Shown: positions 1 to 9,137 of the stretch, one piece after another
Numbering within the stretch: the first letter of the stretch is position 1
Layout of the letters: every line of letters starts with the position of its first letter
Assembly (NCBI GenBank): GCA_020632995.1
Contig: JACKEN010000011.1
Location: forward strand, 1 to 64,000
Reading direction: 5' to 3'
Length of the DNA stretch: 64,000 nucleotides
From: Deltaproteobacteria bacterium
GTDB lineage: Bacteria; Myxococcota; Kuafuiibacteriia; Kuafuiibacteriales; Kuafuiibacteriaceae
Made by a program: the position numbers and the translations under genes
Notes under the pieces: model-generated
Databases searched by the model: none
What the model saw: the letters and a program-made list of their open reading frames with translations, nothing else
What the model was told of the DNA's origin: nothing

Positions 1-453
1 GTGAAGGTGATCAGCGGGCTGACGACGCAGAACTGCGCGACGGGAACGGTGAGTGGGCCGGCGGGGTTCATCACCTGCCCGGATGCCTACGTGACCAGCG
101 TGGATGAGACGCCGTGGGTGCACCCGCAGCCAGGGTCTGATCCGTGTCTGCCCTGCCTGGTTCGTATCCAGAATCCCGCTCAAGCATCCATCTTGGTGGA
201 GAGGAGCCTCCTATGGCAGAAGGCTTGGTTGGTGCTTGAGGGTATTGGCGGCGGTCAGGCTGAGTTCGTAGATCTCCAAGGCATCATTGAGAAGGAGGGC
301 CTTGGGACGCCTTCTCAGGACCCTGGCTTGATACTGGAAAATGTTCCCGTGTCTGCAGGTCTCTCAAGTGGCTATCGCGCAAAGCTCCTGGTGGTCACTC
401 AGTTCGGTGCGGGGCCGCCGGTGACCGTAGCTTCGGAGTTGCCCGTTCGCTGA
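1..453 (+). CDS. C-terminal fragment of an unrecognised protein (truncated by window edge)
   Basis: The frame is open from the first base and stops with TGA at 451-453, so this is probably the tail of a longer protein. The 150 visible residues are not recognised. They contain several Cys (near NCATG, ITCPD and PCLPCL) and then an alternating hydrophobic, beta-rich stretch ending in VASELPVR, as expected of a small exported beta-sandwich domain; that is inference. Its 3' end overlaps the 3' end of the convergent CHAT gene by 55 bp. Base use is less GC-rich than in most of the window, like the 3' part of the CHAT gene. Confidence 0.5.
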   Translation: MKVISGLTTQNCATGTVSGPAGFITCPDAYVTSVDETPWVHPQPGSDPCLPCLVRIQNPAQASILVERSLLWQKAWLVLEGIGGGQAEFVDLQGIIEKEGLGTPSQDPGLILENVPVSAGLSSGYRAKLLVVTQFGAGPPVTVASELPVR

Positions 454-3119
454 GAGGTCGGTACTGTGAAGCGGCCGCTCGGGACGGTGATCCGGAACGC
501 CGCCCAGTCAGCATCCGGCACCGCTCGGGCCACGGCACGGGTTGCATCAAACAGCCGCGATGTCGCGGAGCCGCTACTCTCGTAGAAGTGGCGCATCACA
601 ATCCGAGCGAGCTCGCCTCCCACGGCGCGATCGGTGCCCACCACTTCATGTGCTCCCGCGATTAGAAACGCGTCGGTCATGGACCAGCTTGCGTCTTCCA
701 GCCGGTGTCGGCTGGTGTCACAGCCTGAAAGCACCACGGTCTCTGGCACATGGGTGCTGGCCAGCACATCGGCCACGGTTAGCCACAGGTCATCGCGTAG
801 GCGTAGACCTGTGCGGAGGGCGGTCTCGGATCGCTCTGCGTGGCCTGCGAAGTGCAATTTCTGTGCTCTGCTGAGTAGGCTCGCCAGTGTATTGGGCGTC
901 AGGTTCGCTAGCAGAGGTCGTTCAGTGAGGATTCCATTCTGGCCAAGAAGGAGCGCTACTTCCTGAATCTCGCGCGAACTTGATAGGTTTGGTCGATCGT
1001 CGCCGAGGAGGAGCACGACATTCGACTTTGCCCGGATTGGCGTGGGTTGTCGGGGTGCGGCGTAGGTCGTCGGCACGGACAGGCCGAGTGGGCTCCCACG
1101 GTACGTCAGTGCATGGACAGCCACGTTGCGCATGGCCCCGACAGGCACCAACTGGACCTCCTGATAGCGCCGAAGGTCGGTGGGTAGCGCGGCTAGCAAA
1201 TCCGTTGCGATCACGTTCACCGTCTTTGTGCTTGTAGGAACGGAGACTGCCTCCGTGTGCTCCGCATCTCGAGTTATCGCCCACCACCGATCCAGCCCAG
1301 GTTGGAGGAGCACCTGAATACCACCGACTGGAGGCCGAGGTTGTTCTCCTGTACGAGGTTCTGTGTACTCGAGGGCGCCTTCTAGTGCTTCGGCGGCTTT
1401 GCGCTCCTCCTCGTCTACCTCACGCCCCAGGGATTGGGCGGTGTCCGCCGGAGCCGCCCAGAGCTCGGCACGCTTGCGGGCGGCCAGGGCCCTGTGAGCA
1501 TGATACTGCTTCAGCAGCGTCTCCCGGGTGGTACGGTCTTCCGGCGTGAGGCGACGACCGATCGGTGAGGCACCGGCGAACGATAGCCGCTGAAGTGCCT
1601 GGTGTGCCGCTCGGAAGGCATCCTCTGCATGCCCAGAGCCAGCAAGATGGTCCACCGCGATCCGGCCCCACATGCCGGTCAGGCTCGCATGAGCCTGGGC
1701 ATCACCCAGATCTGCCGCTGCGTGGGGAAGCCGTCGTACAGCCTCGGCCGCTCTGTTGAGGCTTTCCTCTGCGGTCGGCCTGCCAAGGGCGTGCTCGGAC
1801 ATCGCCAGCCCCAGCAGTGCTTCCGCTTGGATGCGAGGCTCAAGGCCTTGCTCGGCAGAGACCTTGGCGAACGTCGCAGCTGCGTTGGCCCAGTCGTTTG
1901 CCAGGAACTGAAGCCGAGCGCTCAATAGCCCGTCCCAGGCCACAAACTGGCGACTGGGGGTGGCGCTGTGTGCGACGGTCTGCCAGCGCCGGCCGGCTGC
2001 GACGTCCCCTCGTTGTACAGCGTCCAAGACCAAGTTGAGGGCCGTGTTGTAGGTTGGGAGGTTGCAGCTTTCCGCCACCAACTGGGCCTTCTTCAGGATG
2101 GTAGTTGTGCCATCGTCATCAAACGATGGGTTACTCGAAGACGCTTGTTGGCTGAGGATGGACTCGCGTGCCATGAGCCTCGACCAGCCGGCATTCGTCA
2201 GCGGTGACTCTCGTTGCCTGCAATTCAATTCGTCGATATTGGCAAGTATCACCGCCTCGAGACCTCGGGCCCGTTCCACGAAACCACTCTGGCGAAGGAG
2301 TGGGAGGGCTACTTGGTCTGCGACCCAGATGGAGTAGGTCTCGTCCAGGCGCTCACCATAGGCTCGGAGGTCCATCAGGAGTTGAATCGCTCCCGAAGCG
2401 TCCCCACCCTGCCGCGCCAACTGAGCCTCGGCGTACGCCATCCAGATCAGCGCCAACCCATCCCGCGCATCCGCCTGCTGCCCCGCCTTCAGCTCCGCCT
2501 CGCTCCGCGCCAGGTCCCCCTGCTGCAACCTGCTCTGCGCCGCGACGAACCGGAACACCGTCCGCTGCTGCCTCCGCTCCAACCCCTCCGCCAGCAAGAT
2601 ACCTTGCCGCAGCAGCCGGTCTCGCACCGGGCCCGCCACCGGGGCGATCCGGCTGTGCGCCGCGGCCAGCAGCTCGAGCCGGGCCGAGGGGCTCAGGGTG
2701 GGGAGGAGGAGGGCGAGGTCGTCAGCGGTCTTCCCCTCCAAGAGCTTCGGGTCCAGCTTCGGGCGGGCCGCGCGGCGCTGTACCCCGAGGCGGGGGATCC
2801 CCTCGACCCGGACCACGGTGTCGAGGGTCGGGCCGGTGGTGGCGGTTGGGGTCAGGGTGAAGCGGTGGCCGCCGAGGGCTCGGGTGGGCTCGCTCGTGGT
2901 GTAGCCGGTGGCCTCGACCCGGGGGTGGGCGGCGGTGCTGCTCTCCACCCAGACGGTGAGGGGGCCCTCGGCCTGGCAGACGCCCTGGGCGTCCCAATCC
3001 GAGCAGCCTGAGACGAGGAAGCCGTCGGTGGCGGGGGGCGGGGTGGGTGGGCCCGAGGGGGCGCAGGCGGCCCAGAGCAGGCCGGCCACCAGGGGCGTGA
3101 GCCGGGCCCCGGGACTCAT
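399..3119 (-). CDS. TPR-like/CHAT-domain caspase-like protease, predicted lipoprotein
   Basis: A 906-residue protein. The N-terminus is a hydrophobic signal ending in a lipobox-like LLWAAC, followed by a Pro-rich linker, so it is probably lipid-anchored. Residues about 150-500 are Ala/Leu/Arg-rich helical repeats resembling TPRs. Residues about 620-880 form a CHAT domain: the catalytic His is in LHFAGHAE (about H760) and the Cys in VLSGCDT (about C800), with the family's usual spacing. CHAT proteins are cysteine proteases related to caspases and separase, and the TPR part usually binds a partner or substrate. It is divergent from the sigma/anti-sigma pair, which suggests regulation by that pair. 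The 3' two thirds is visibly less GC-rich than the 5' end. The substrate is unknown. Confidence 0.8.
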   Translation of the reverse strand: MSPGARLTPLVAGLLWAACAPSGPPTPPPATDGFLVSGCSDWDAQGVCQAEGPLTVWVESSTAAHPRVEATGYTTSEPTRALGGHRFTLTPTATTGPTLDTVVRVEGIPRLGVQRRAARPKLDPKLLEGKTADDLALLLPTLSPSARLELLAAAHSRIAPVAGPVRDRLLRQGILLAEGLERRQQRTVFRFVAAQSRLQQGDLARSEAELKAGQQADARDGLALIWMAYAEAQLARQGGDASGAIQLLMDLRAYGERLDETYSIWVADQVALPLLRQSGFVERARGLEAVILANIDELNCRQRESPLTNAGWSRLMARESILSQQASSSNPSFDDDGTTTILKKAQLVAESCNLPTYNTALNLVLDAVQRGDVAAGRRWQTVAHSATPSRQFVAWDGLLSARLQFLANDWANAAATFAKVSAEQGLEPRIQAEALLGLAMSEHALGRPTAEESLNRAAEAVRRLPHAAADLGDAQAHASLTGMWGRIAVDHLAGSGHAEDAFRAAHQALQRLSFAGASPIGRRLTPEDRTTRETLLKQYHAHRALAARKRAELWAAPADTAQSLGREVDEEERKAAEALEGALEYTEPRTGEQPRPPVGGIQVLLQPGLDRWWAITRDAEHTEAVSVPTSTKTVNVIATDLLAALPTDLRRYQEVQLVPVGAMRNVAVHALTYRGSPLGLSVPTTYAAPRQPTPIRAKSNVVLLLGDDRPNLSSSREIQEVALLLGQNGILTERPLLANLTPNTLASLLSRAQKLHFAGHAERSETALRTGLRLRDDLWLTVADVLASTHVPETVVLSGCDTSRHRLEDASWSMTDAFLIAGAHEVVGTDRAVGGELARIVMRHFYESSGSATSRLFDATRAVARAVPDADWAAFRITVPSGRFTVPTSQRTGNSEATVTGGPAPN

Positions 3120-3225
3120 GGAGAGGGCCTAACCCAATTGGAGGATGCGGGAAAGCGCCGCCAACTGTCGCTTTTGCTGCCCCAACCTCCGGCATAGCCG
3201 CGAAGGGGCATTTGAGGCTCCGTTG

Positions 3226-3975
3226 ATGCTGGCTGCTGCGACACTCTCCGCGCCCTGGATGGGCTCCGAACCCCTCCCGTGGCCTGCCCTGGTTTCGAGG
3301 GCGGTGGCTTGGGCGGCGCGGTGTGGTAAGCGGCTCGCGGGGACCTGGGTGGAGGGCTTGAGCGATAGGGCGCGGCTGCGGGCTGCGGTGGCGGGTGATC
3401 GGGCGGCCCAGACCTGGATGGTCCAGCGGCTGAACCCGGTCCTCCACAAGGCGGCGGCGGGGCTGTTGTGGTCGGTGCGACCCATGCTCCAGGGGCGGCC
3501 TTCGCGCCAGGAGCTGGTGGATCTGGTCCACGACGGCTGGGACATCCTGCTCGCCGACCAGGGGCGCATCCTGATGGCCTGGGACCCCGACCTGGGGGCC
3601 CTGGAGCCGTACGTGGGCGCCGTGGTGAAGAAGCGCCTGATCTCCAAGCTCCGGACCCTGAAGCACAACCCGTTCACGGACCGGCCGCTCGAGCCGGAGG
3701 TGATCCAGCGGGTGGTGGGGATCGGGAACGGGCTCTCTGCTCGGGTCGAGGACGCGGATCTGGTGAGCAAGGTGCTCGTGCAGGTCTGGGAGCGCCTGAC
3801 GCCCCTGGGCCGCGAGGTGCTCCAGGTCTTCATGATGGATGGGGCCTCGGTGGAGGACGTCATGGCCCAGACCGGGCTCTCGAAGGAGTCCGTGCGCTCC
3901 TGGCGCAAGCGGATCCGCAACACTGCCAAGGACGTGCTGGAGGGGCTGCGAGGCCCAGAGGGGGAGCCGTCATGA
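3226..3975 (+). CDS. RNA polymerase sigma-70 family (ECF-like) factor
   Basis: About 249 residues from the ATG at 3226, which has GAGG 7 nt upstream; an earlier in-frame ATG at 3145 is possible. A region-2-like helical block (DRAAQTWMVQRLNPVLHKAA) is followed by an acidic LVDLVHDGWDILL segment, and a C-terminal helix-turn-helix resembling region 4 (TPLGREVLQVFMMDGASVEDVMAQTGLSKESV) lies at about 200-240. The two regions are far apart and the N-terminus is extended relative to classical ECF sigma factors, so it is a divergent member. The stop overlaps the start of the next gene (ATGA at 3972-3975), so sigma factor and partner should be translationally coupled. Confidence 0.7.
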   Translation: MLAAATLSAPWMGSEPLPWPALVSRAVAWAARCGKRLAGTWVEGLSDRARLRAAVAGDRAAQTWMVQRLNPVLHKAAAGLLWSVRPMLQGRPSRQELVDLVHDGWDILLADQGRILMAWDPDLGALEPYVGAVVKKRLISKLRTLKHNPFTDRPLEPEVIQRVVGIGNGLSARVEDADLVSKVLVQVWERLTPLGREVLQVFMMDGASVEDVMAQTGLSKESVRSWRKRIRNTAKDVLEGLRGPEGEPS

Positions 3976-5090
3976 GCGAGGATACGTTGGCCGACCTCCT
4001 GAGCACCCTCCCCGATGCGCTGCGCGACCGTGCGGACGCCCTGACCCGCCTGGCCGAGGGGACCCTGCCCGAGGCGGAGCGCGCCGCCCTCGAGGCGGAG
4101 GCGGCGGAGGACGAAGACCTCGCCTTCGCGGTCAGCCTCTTCACCCCGTTCGACGCGGGCGAGCTGGCCGGCGTCCAGGCGCGGGTGCAGGACGCCCTGC
4201 CGACCGCGGCGGTGGTCCACGTGCTCCCCGAGGCGCCCCGGGCCGCCAACGACGAGCCCAGCACCTCGGGCAAGACGGTGCTCGGCGCCTTCGCCGGTAT
4301 GCTGGCGGTGGCGGCGGTGATCATCGTCTACGCGATCAGCATCCCCAAGGCGTCCTTCCAGGTGCAGGGCGGGGCCGAGCTGGTCACCACCGCCCCGGGG
4401 GACGCCGCCCGCTTCGACCTGAAGTGGCTGCGCGACGGCGAGGCTCCGGCCGAGGCCACGGTGCTGGCGATGTCCGGGAGTGAGGTGCGGCGGGTGCAGG
4501 TTCCCTTGCGCTCCGAGGGTGGCCACCTGGTGGTCGACGTCCCGGCGCGTACCCTCACCGGCGGCCTGGCTGGCCCGGTGGAGCTCCTGTTCCTCGCCTC
4601 GACGAGCGAGGATCGCCCGCTCGAGCCGGTCGAGGTCCGCAACATGATCGACAAGTTCGGGGACCTCTCGGCGGCCCGGCTCCTGGTGACGCCCCCTGCC
4701 TACGCGCTCCTGGTGCAGGCCGAGGGGACCCTCCGTGGGGGGCACAGCGAGCTCGACCCCGCCACCACCGCGTCGACCGCGGTGTTCCGGGGCGGCCAGG
4801 TGACCCTGGCCATGACCCCGAGCGTGACGGTGGCCGGCGACCTGGCCGCCCACGCCTTCGTGGTGCGGGGCGCCGGCGCGCCGGAGGCGCTGCAAGCGAC
4901 GTTTCAGACCCGGAACGCCGCGTTCCGGACCCGGCTGAGCACCGACGAGGTGCTGGGCAGCGCCGACGAGGCCACCGTCTATCTGGTGGTCGGGCCCGCC
5001 GGCACCCCGATCACCGCCCACCAGGCGGTGGATGCTCTGCCGCCCGGCTTCCAGCGGGTGGTGCAGCGCCTCTACGTCGCCGCGCAGTAG
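3972..5090 (+). CDS. Single-pass membrane protein, putative anti-sigma partner
   Basis: 372 residues, starting at the ATG that overlaps the sigma-factor stop. The N-terminal ~100 residues are acidic and helical (TRLAEGTLPEAERAALEAEA, reminiscent of the zinc-finger-like N-termini of anti-sigma factors but without a clear His/Cys zinc site). One TM helix follows (VLGAFAGMLAVAAVIIVYAI, about residues 105-125), then a beta-rich extracytoplasmic domain of about 240 residues. Topology and gene order fit an anti-sigma factor that holds the upstream sigma factor at the membrane. The outer domain resembles nothing I recognise; the anti-sigma role is inferred from position and topology. Confidence 0.55.
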   Translation: MSEDTLADLLSTLPDALRDRADALTRLAEGTLPEAERAALEAEAAEDEDLAFAVSLFTPFDAGELAGVQARVQDALPTAAVVHVLPEAPRAANDEPSTSGKTVLGAFAGMLAVAAVIIVYAISIPKASFQVQGGAELVTTAPGDAARFDLKWLRDGEAPAEATVLAMSGSEVRRVQVPLRSEGGHLVVDVPARTLTGGLAGPVELLFLASTSEDRPLEPVEVRNMIDKFGDLSAARLLVTPPAYALLVQAEGTLRGGHSELDPATTASTAVFRGGQVTLAMTPSVTVAGDLAAHAFVVRGAGAPEALQATFQTRNAAFRTRLSTDEVLGSADEATVYLVVGPAGTPITAHQAVDALPPGFQRVVQRLYVAAQ

Positions 5091-5440
<350 letters not shown>

Positions 5441-6487
5441 ATGATGGAGCACTCATGGACCCAGGAGGACGCCCTCGCGGCGACCCTGATCATGGAGCCG
5501 ACGCCGGCGCCGCGACTCGCGGCCAGGTCCCACTGCGTCAGCGCCTCGCTCGCGGCGGAGCTGGAGGAGCATGGGCGCGGCACCGGACATCGAGACGCGG
5601 CGTGGGGCGAGCCGCCGGGCCAGGACCCCGTGAACGGCGAGCAGGAGGTCCTGGCCGGGCGCTACCTGGTGCTGCGGCACCTGGGCTCGGGGGGCTGCGG
5701 GAACGTCGACCTGGCCCTGGATCGCAGCATCCTGGGGCGCCGGGTGGCGATCAAGCGGCTGCCCGCCCACATGCTGCCCGACCCGCGGGCGCGTAAGCGC
5801 TTCGCCCGCGAGGCCCGCATGGCGGCCCGCGCCCACCACCCGGGCCTGGTCTCGGTCTACGACTTCGATCACGACGAGCGCGCCCGGCCGTACCTCGTCA
5901 TGGAGTACATCCCCGGCGTCACCCTGGCCACCCACGCGCGCCAGCGCCTGTGGACGCGCGAGGCGGCGTGCCTGGCGCTGGAGCTCGCCAACGCCCTCGA
6001 GGCCCTCCACGAGGCGGGGGTGGTGCACCGGGACGTGAAGCCCTCCAACGTCATGGTCTTCGAGCAGTGGGGCCAGCTCCGCACCAAGCTGGTCGACTTC
6101 GGCCTCGCCTGCCCGCTCGACGCGCCGGCCGAGGCGATCGAGGACGCCACCTGCGGGACCCCGCAGTACATGTCCCCCGAGCAGATCCTGGGGGCGCCGG
6201 CCGACACCCGCACCGACATCTTCGCGTTCGCGTGCGTGGTCTTCGAGCTGATGGTGGGGCAGCCCCCCGCGGGCAGCGACAGCCGCCGTCGGGTCCTGAC
6301 CCGGCAGCTCTACACCACGCCGCCGCCGGTCTCGGCGTACGGTGTGCAAGTCCCCTTGTCACTGGAGAACGCGCTCGCTCGTGCCCTCGCCAAGGAGCCC
6401 GAGCACCGCCCGGTCTCCGTCACCGAGCTGCAGGACGCGCTGGTCGAGACCATCCACGCGTCCGCGGTCCGAGAGGCGCCCCTATGA
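5441..6487 (+). CDS. Soluble Ser/Thr protein kinase
   Basis: 348 residues from the ATG at 5441 (a second ATG directly follows); a purine-rich leader supports this start over upstream in-frame codons. A Hanks-type kinase domain spans about residues 70-340: glycine loop LGSGGCGNV (about 80), VAIKRL lysine (about 103), HRDVKPSN catalytic loop (about 196), DFG (about 219) and MSPEQ activation-segment end, all intact. An ~70-residue N-terminal extension precedes the kinase; no TM helix or C-terminal sensor is present, so it should be cytosolic. Its TGA overlaps the ATG of the histidine-kinase-like gene, which suggests coupled translation and joint signalling. Confidence 0.88.
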   Translation: MMEHSWTQEDALAATLIMEPTPAPRLAARSHCVSASLAAELEEHGRGTGHRDAAWGEPPGQDPVNGEQEVLAGRYLVLRHLGSGGCGNVDLALDRSILGRRVAIKRLPAHMLPDPRARKRFAREARMAARAHHPGLVSVYDFDHDERARPYLVMEYIPGVTLATHARQRLWTREAACLALELANALEALHEAGVVHRDVKPSNVMVFEQWGQLRTKLVDFGLACPLDAPAEAIEDATCGTPQYMSPEQILGAPADTRTDIFAFACVVFELMVGQPPAGSDSRRRVLTRQLYTTPPPVSAYGVQVPLSLENALARALAKEPEHRPVSVTELQDALVETIHASAVREAPL

Positions 6488-7278
6488 GTGACTCTCGCGC
6501 GTCCTGGTGGCGCATCCAGCCCCCGCGCGGCCTGGCCGAGGTCTCCCCGGTGGCCCACGTGGTCCACGACCTTCGGCAGCCGCTCACCGCGCTCCGGCTC
6601 ACCGTCGGGGCGCTGGAGCTCGATCCCGACACCACCCACCGCCCGGAGCTGCCCGAGATGGACGCGGCGCTCGCCCGGATGGAGGCCCTCCTGCGCGACC
6701 TCGAGGACATCTCGGTCGTGGCCGACACCTCGGATCCGGAGGGCGGGCCGGCCTGGTTCGAGGTCCGCGCGATGCTCACCGAGGTGGTGAAGGCCCACCA
6801 GCCCCGGGCCAGGGCGACCGGGGTGCGCCTCGCCGCCACCTTGCCGAAGGAGCCCATGTGGGCCCACTCCGACCGGCGCCTGTTGACCCGGGTGCTCGCC
6901 AACCTCGTCGACAACGGCCTGCGCCACGGGCACGACCGCGTGCACGTCACCGCTCACGGCGACGGGGGGCGGCTCACCCTCCGGGTGGACGACGACGGGC
7001 CGGGCCTGCCGGAGGATCTCGAGGTGACTTCGCAAGGAACCTTGCGCACGCGGGGGGGACGCGGGCTCGGGTTGCTCATGTGCGCTCGGGCGGTGGAGGC
7101 CCTGGGGGGGCACCTGGAGGCGGCGCGCGGCGGCGGGGGGGCTCGCCTGCGCGTCTCGCTCCCGGGTGTGATGCACGAGCAGGTGCAGGCCGCCCCGTCC
7201 GAGCGCACATCGAGCGCTCCCGTGTCCGATGTGGTGTCGAGCGAGCCGGTGGTGGCGCCTCGGGGGCGCCCTGACTGA
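6484..7278 (+). CDS. Soluble histidine kinase (HisKA + HATPase_c)
   Basis: 264 residues starting in the ATGA overlap with the Ser/Thr kinase. The H-box is AHVVHDLRQPLTAL (phospho-acceptor H28), the N-box NLVDNGLRH at about 139, the G1 box DDDGPGL at about 168 and the G2 box GGRGLGL at about 191. There is no TM segment, PAS or HAMP, so the input must come from a partner, plausibly the co-translated Ser/Thr kinase. No receiver-domain gene lies next to it. The C-terminal ~40 residues are Ser/Val/Pro-rich and probably disordered. The gene ends 14 bp from the convergent TerB-like gene. Confidence 0.85.
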   Translation: MSDSRASWWRIQPPRGLAEVSPVAHVVHDLRQPLTALRLTVGALELDPDTTHRPELPEMDAALARMEALLRDLEDISVVADTSDPEGGPAWFEVRAMLTEVVKAHQPRARATGVRLAATLPKEPMWAHSDRRLLTRVLANLVDNGLRHGHDRVHVTAHGDGGRLTLRVDDDGPGLPEDLEVTSQGTLRTRGGRGLGLLMCARAVEALGGHLEAARGGGGARLRVSLPGVMHEQVQAAPSERTSSAPVSDVVSSEPVVAPRGRPD

Positions 7279-7292
7279 AGCGGGTGCTCGGG

Positions 7293-8165
7293 TCAGAGCT
7301 GCTGGTTGATCACCCGGTCGGCCGGGAGCTCGTCGAGGAGCGCCTGGTCGCCGGGGTACAGGGGGCCCTGGCGCACGATCGCGAGGCGCTGATCCGGGCC
7401 CATGCTCGCCACCATCCCCGGCCACAGCACCCGCTCCTGGGGGTAGAGCGCCTCGCCTCGGGCCAGGCAGCGCACCCACCACTCCTGCCCGTCGCCCTCG
7501 ACCACCGCGTCGACTCGGAGCTGGTGGTCGCCGGTGGACAGCAGCCGGCCCACCTCGGTGATCTGGGCCTCCTCGAGGCGGAGCGAGGCGAGGTCTCGGG
7601 GCGCCGAGAGCTTGAACATCAACAGGCGGAGCGCGTCGCCGCGCGCGGTGGCCAGGGCGTCGAAGAGGGCGCCGCGGAAGGGCACCTCGGGATCGTTGAA
7701 GGTGGAGCGGGTGAGGCGGACCGCGTCCCCTGGCGCGCGGCCGAAGCCCCACGGCGGCAGGAGCTCCTGCAGCTCGGGCTCCGGCACCTTGAGGCCCTCG
7801 GCCAGGCTCATCCACAACCCGCGCTGCTCGTGCTCGAGGGGCGAGCCAGCGGTGCCCACGAAGGCGGCGAGGCGCAGGGCCCGCCGCTTCGCCTCGTTGG
7901 ACCAGCGCCGCTTCAGGAGGGCCTTGCGCGCCGCGGTGAAGAAGGGGGCCTCGCGCTCGAGCGCGTCGGCCCGGCTCCCCACCCGGGGCCAGGTCACCGC
8001 GAGGGGGGCCTCGACGATCAGCCGCTCCACCGCGTCCTGCTCGGCCTGGCTGAAGGTGCCGTCGGCCAGGGCCACGAGGAGCACGGTGTCGAGCACCAGC
8101 TCCTCCTCGCTCCGGGTGTCCCGGCCACCCAGGAGCGACTGCAACAGGCCGCGCGGCGCCGACAC
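7293..8165 (-). CDS. TerB-like domain protein, function unknown
   Basis: 290 residues from a GTG at 8165. Residues about 15-50 (VLDTVLLVALADGTFSQAEQDAVERLI) match the acidic helical signature of TerB/DjlA-type domains, which resemble those of tellurite-resistance and Mo-binding-like proteins. The rest is a charged helical region followed by an alpha/beta C-terminus ending in INQQL. No signal peptide or TM helix is visible. It is divergent from the peptidoglycan-binding gene with about 120 bp between the starts, enough for divergent promoters. The start is uncertain because no strong ribosome binding site is visible. Confidence 0.6.
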   Translation of the reverse strand: MSAPRGLLQSLLGGRDTRSEEELVLDTVLLVALADGTFSQAEQDAVERLIVEAPLAVTWPRVGSRADALEREAPFFTAARKALLKRRWSNEAKRRALRLAAFVGTAGSPLEHEQRGLWMSLAEGLKVPEPELQELLPPWGFGRAPGDAVRLTRSTFNDPEVPFRGALFDALATARGDALRLLMFKLSAPRDLASLRLEEAQITEVGRLLSTGDHQLRVDAVVEGDGQEWWVRCLARGEALYPQERVLWPGMVASMGPDQRLAIVRQGPLYPGDQALLDELPADRVINQQL

Positions 8166-8288
8166 GGCGCGCAGACTAGCACGCCCCCGCCCGTCCGGGT
8201 CGTCCGTCCGGGGCGTCCGGCGCGTCCGGACGTCGGACGGCAAGCTGGCCTTCTTCAGAGCGGGCCGGGGTTGGTACGCCGCGTGCTG

Positions 8289-9092
8289 ATGCCCCTCGGC
8301 ATGGGCGACCTCTCCTGCACCGACTACAGCTGCACCTTCACCCTGAACACCGCCGCGGCGCCGATCGCAGCGCCCGCGCTGGCCGCGCCGCCGCCGGAGC
8401 CCGCGCCCGAGCCGGCGGTGGTGGTGGAGCCCGCCCGGGCCACCAACCCCTTCGACGCGGGCGGGGCGGCGATGCCGCGCGGCCGGGTGATGGCGTTCCA
8501 GGAGCCCCTGGTGGTGGAGGGCGCGCGGCCCCCGCGCTACCGGCCCGGCCCCGCCGTCGAGGAGGTGGCGGCGGGCACGAGGTCGGCGCGGATCGGGGAT
8601 CGGGGCCCCGCGGTCCGCAAGATCCAGCGGGCGCTCATCGCCACCGGCCACCCGGTCGAGGAGGACGGCCTGTTCGGGCCCAAGACCCGGGCCGCGGTGA
8701 TGGCGTTCCAGCGCGCGCGGGGGCTCGAGGAGGACCAGGGTCGGGTGGGGGCCGAGACGTACTCGGCCCTGAGCGCGGGCCTCTACGACGCGACCGAGGC
8801 GTCTACCGAGGGCCTGACGCCGGAGGTCGCCGGGCGGGCGGCCGAGCTCGTCGCGACCACCCGGCTCGCGGAGTTCGACCTGGTGGTGGGCGAGCTCGTG
8901 CGGAGCGGGGAGTTCCGTGGGTTGGGCACCGGGGCGCAGCTCGAGGTGCTCGAGGACATCGGCCGCGAGCCCAATGGCCCGGCCCGGTGGGGGCGGGCGG
9001 AGCGGATGCTGAAGCTGGCCGACCACGGGGTGTTGAGGCACGTCCAGGGGATCTGGGCGGCGGTGGGGCGGGCGTCGGTGCCACAGGCGTAG
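8289..9092 (+). CDS. Peptidoglycan-binding domain protein
   Basis: 267 residues from the ATG at 8289; GTG 8283 and ATG 8301 are alternatives. The N-terminal ~90 residues are Ala/Pro-rich and low in complexity. Residues about 100-158 form a PG_binding_1 module (IGDRGPAVRKIQRALIATGH, then DGLFGPKTRAAVMAFQRARGL). A helical C-terminal region follows. No clear signal peptide is visible, so export is uncertain; the module is also found in secreted effectors and toxin-linked proteins. No catalytic domain is recognised. Confidence 0.7.
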   Translation: MPLGMGDLSCTDYSCTFTLNTAAAPIAAPALAAPPPEPAPEPAVVVEPARATNPFDAGGAAMPRGRVMAFQEPLVVEGARPPRYRPGPAVEEVAAGTRSARIGDRGPAVRKIQRALIATGHPVEEDGLFGPKTRAAVMAFQRARGLEEDQGRVGAETYSALSAGLYDATEASTEGLTPEVAGRAAELVATTRLAEFDLVVGELVRSGEFRGLGTGAQLEVLEDIGREPNGPARWGRAERMLKLADHGVLRHVQGIWAAVGRASVPQA

Positions 9093-9137
9093 GGCGGGGG
9101 GCTTGGCGTGGCGCCGCCGGTTTGGCATGCCCGTGTC

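Noticed and set aside
8166..8288. A separate short gene in the divergent gap before the peptidoglycan-binding protein
   Set aside because: No start with a ribosome binding site and no codon-bias signal; the gap most likely holds divergent promoters only.
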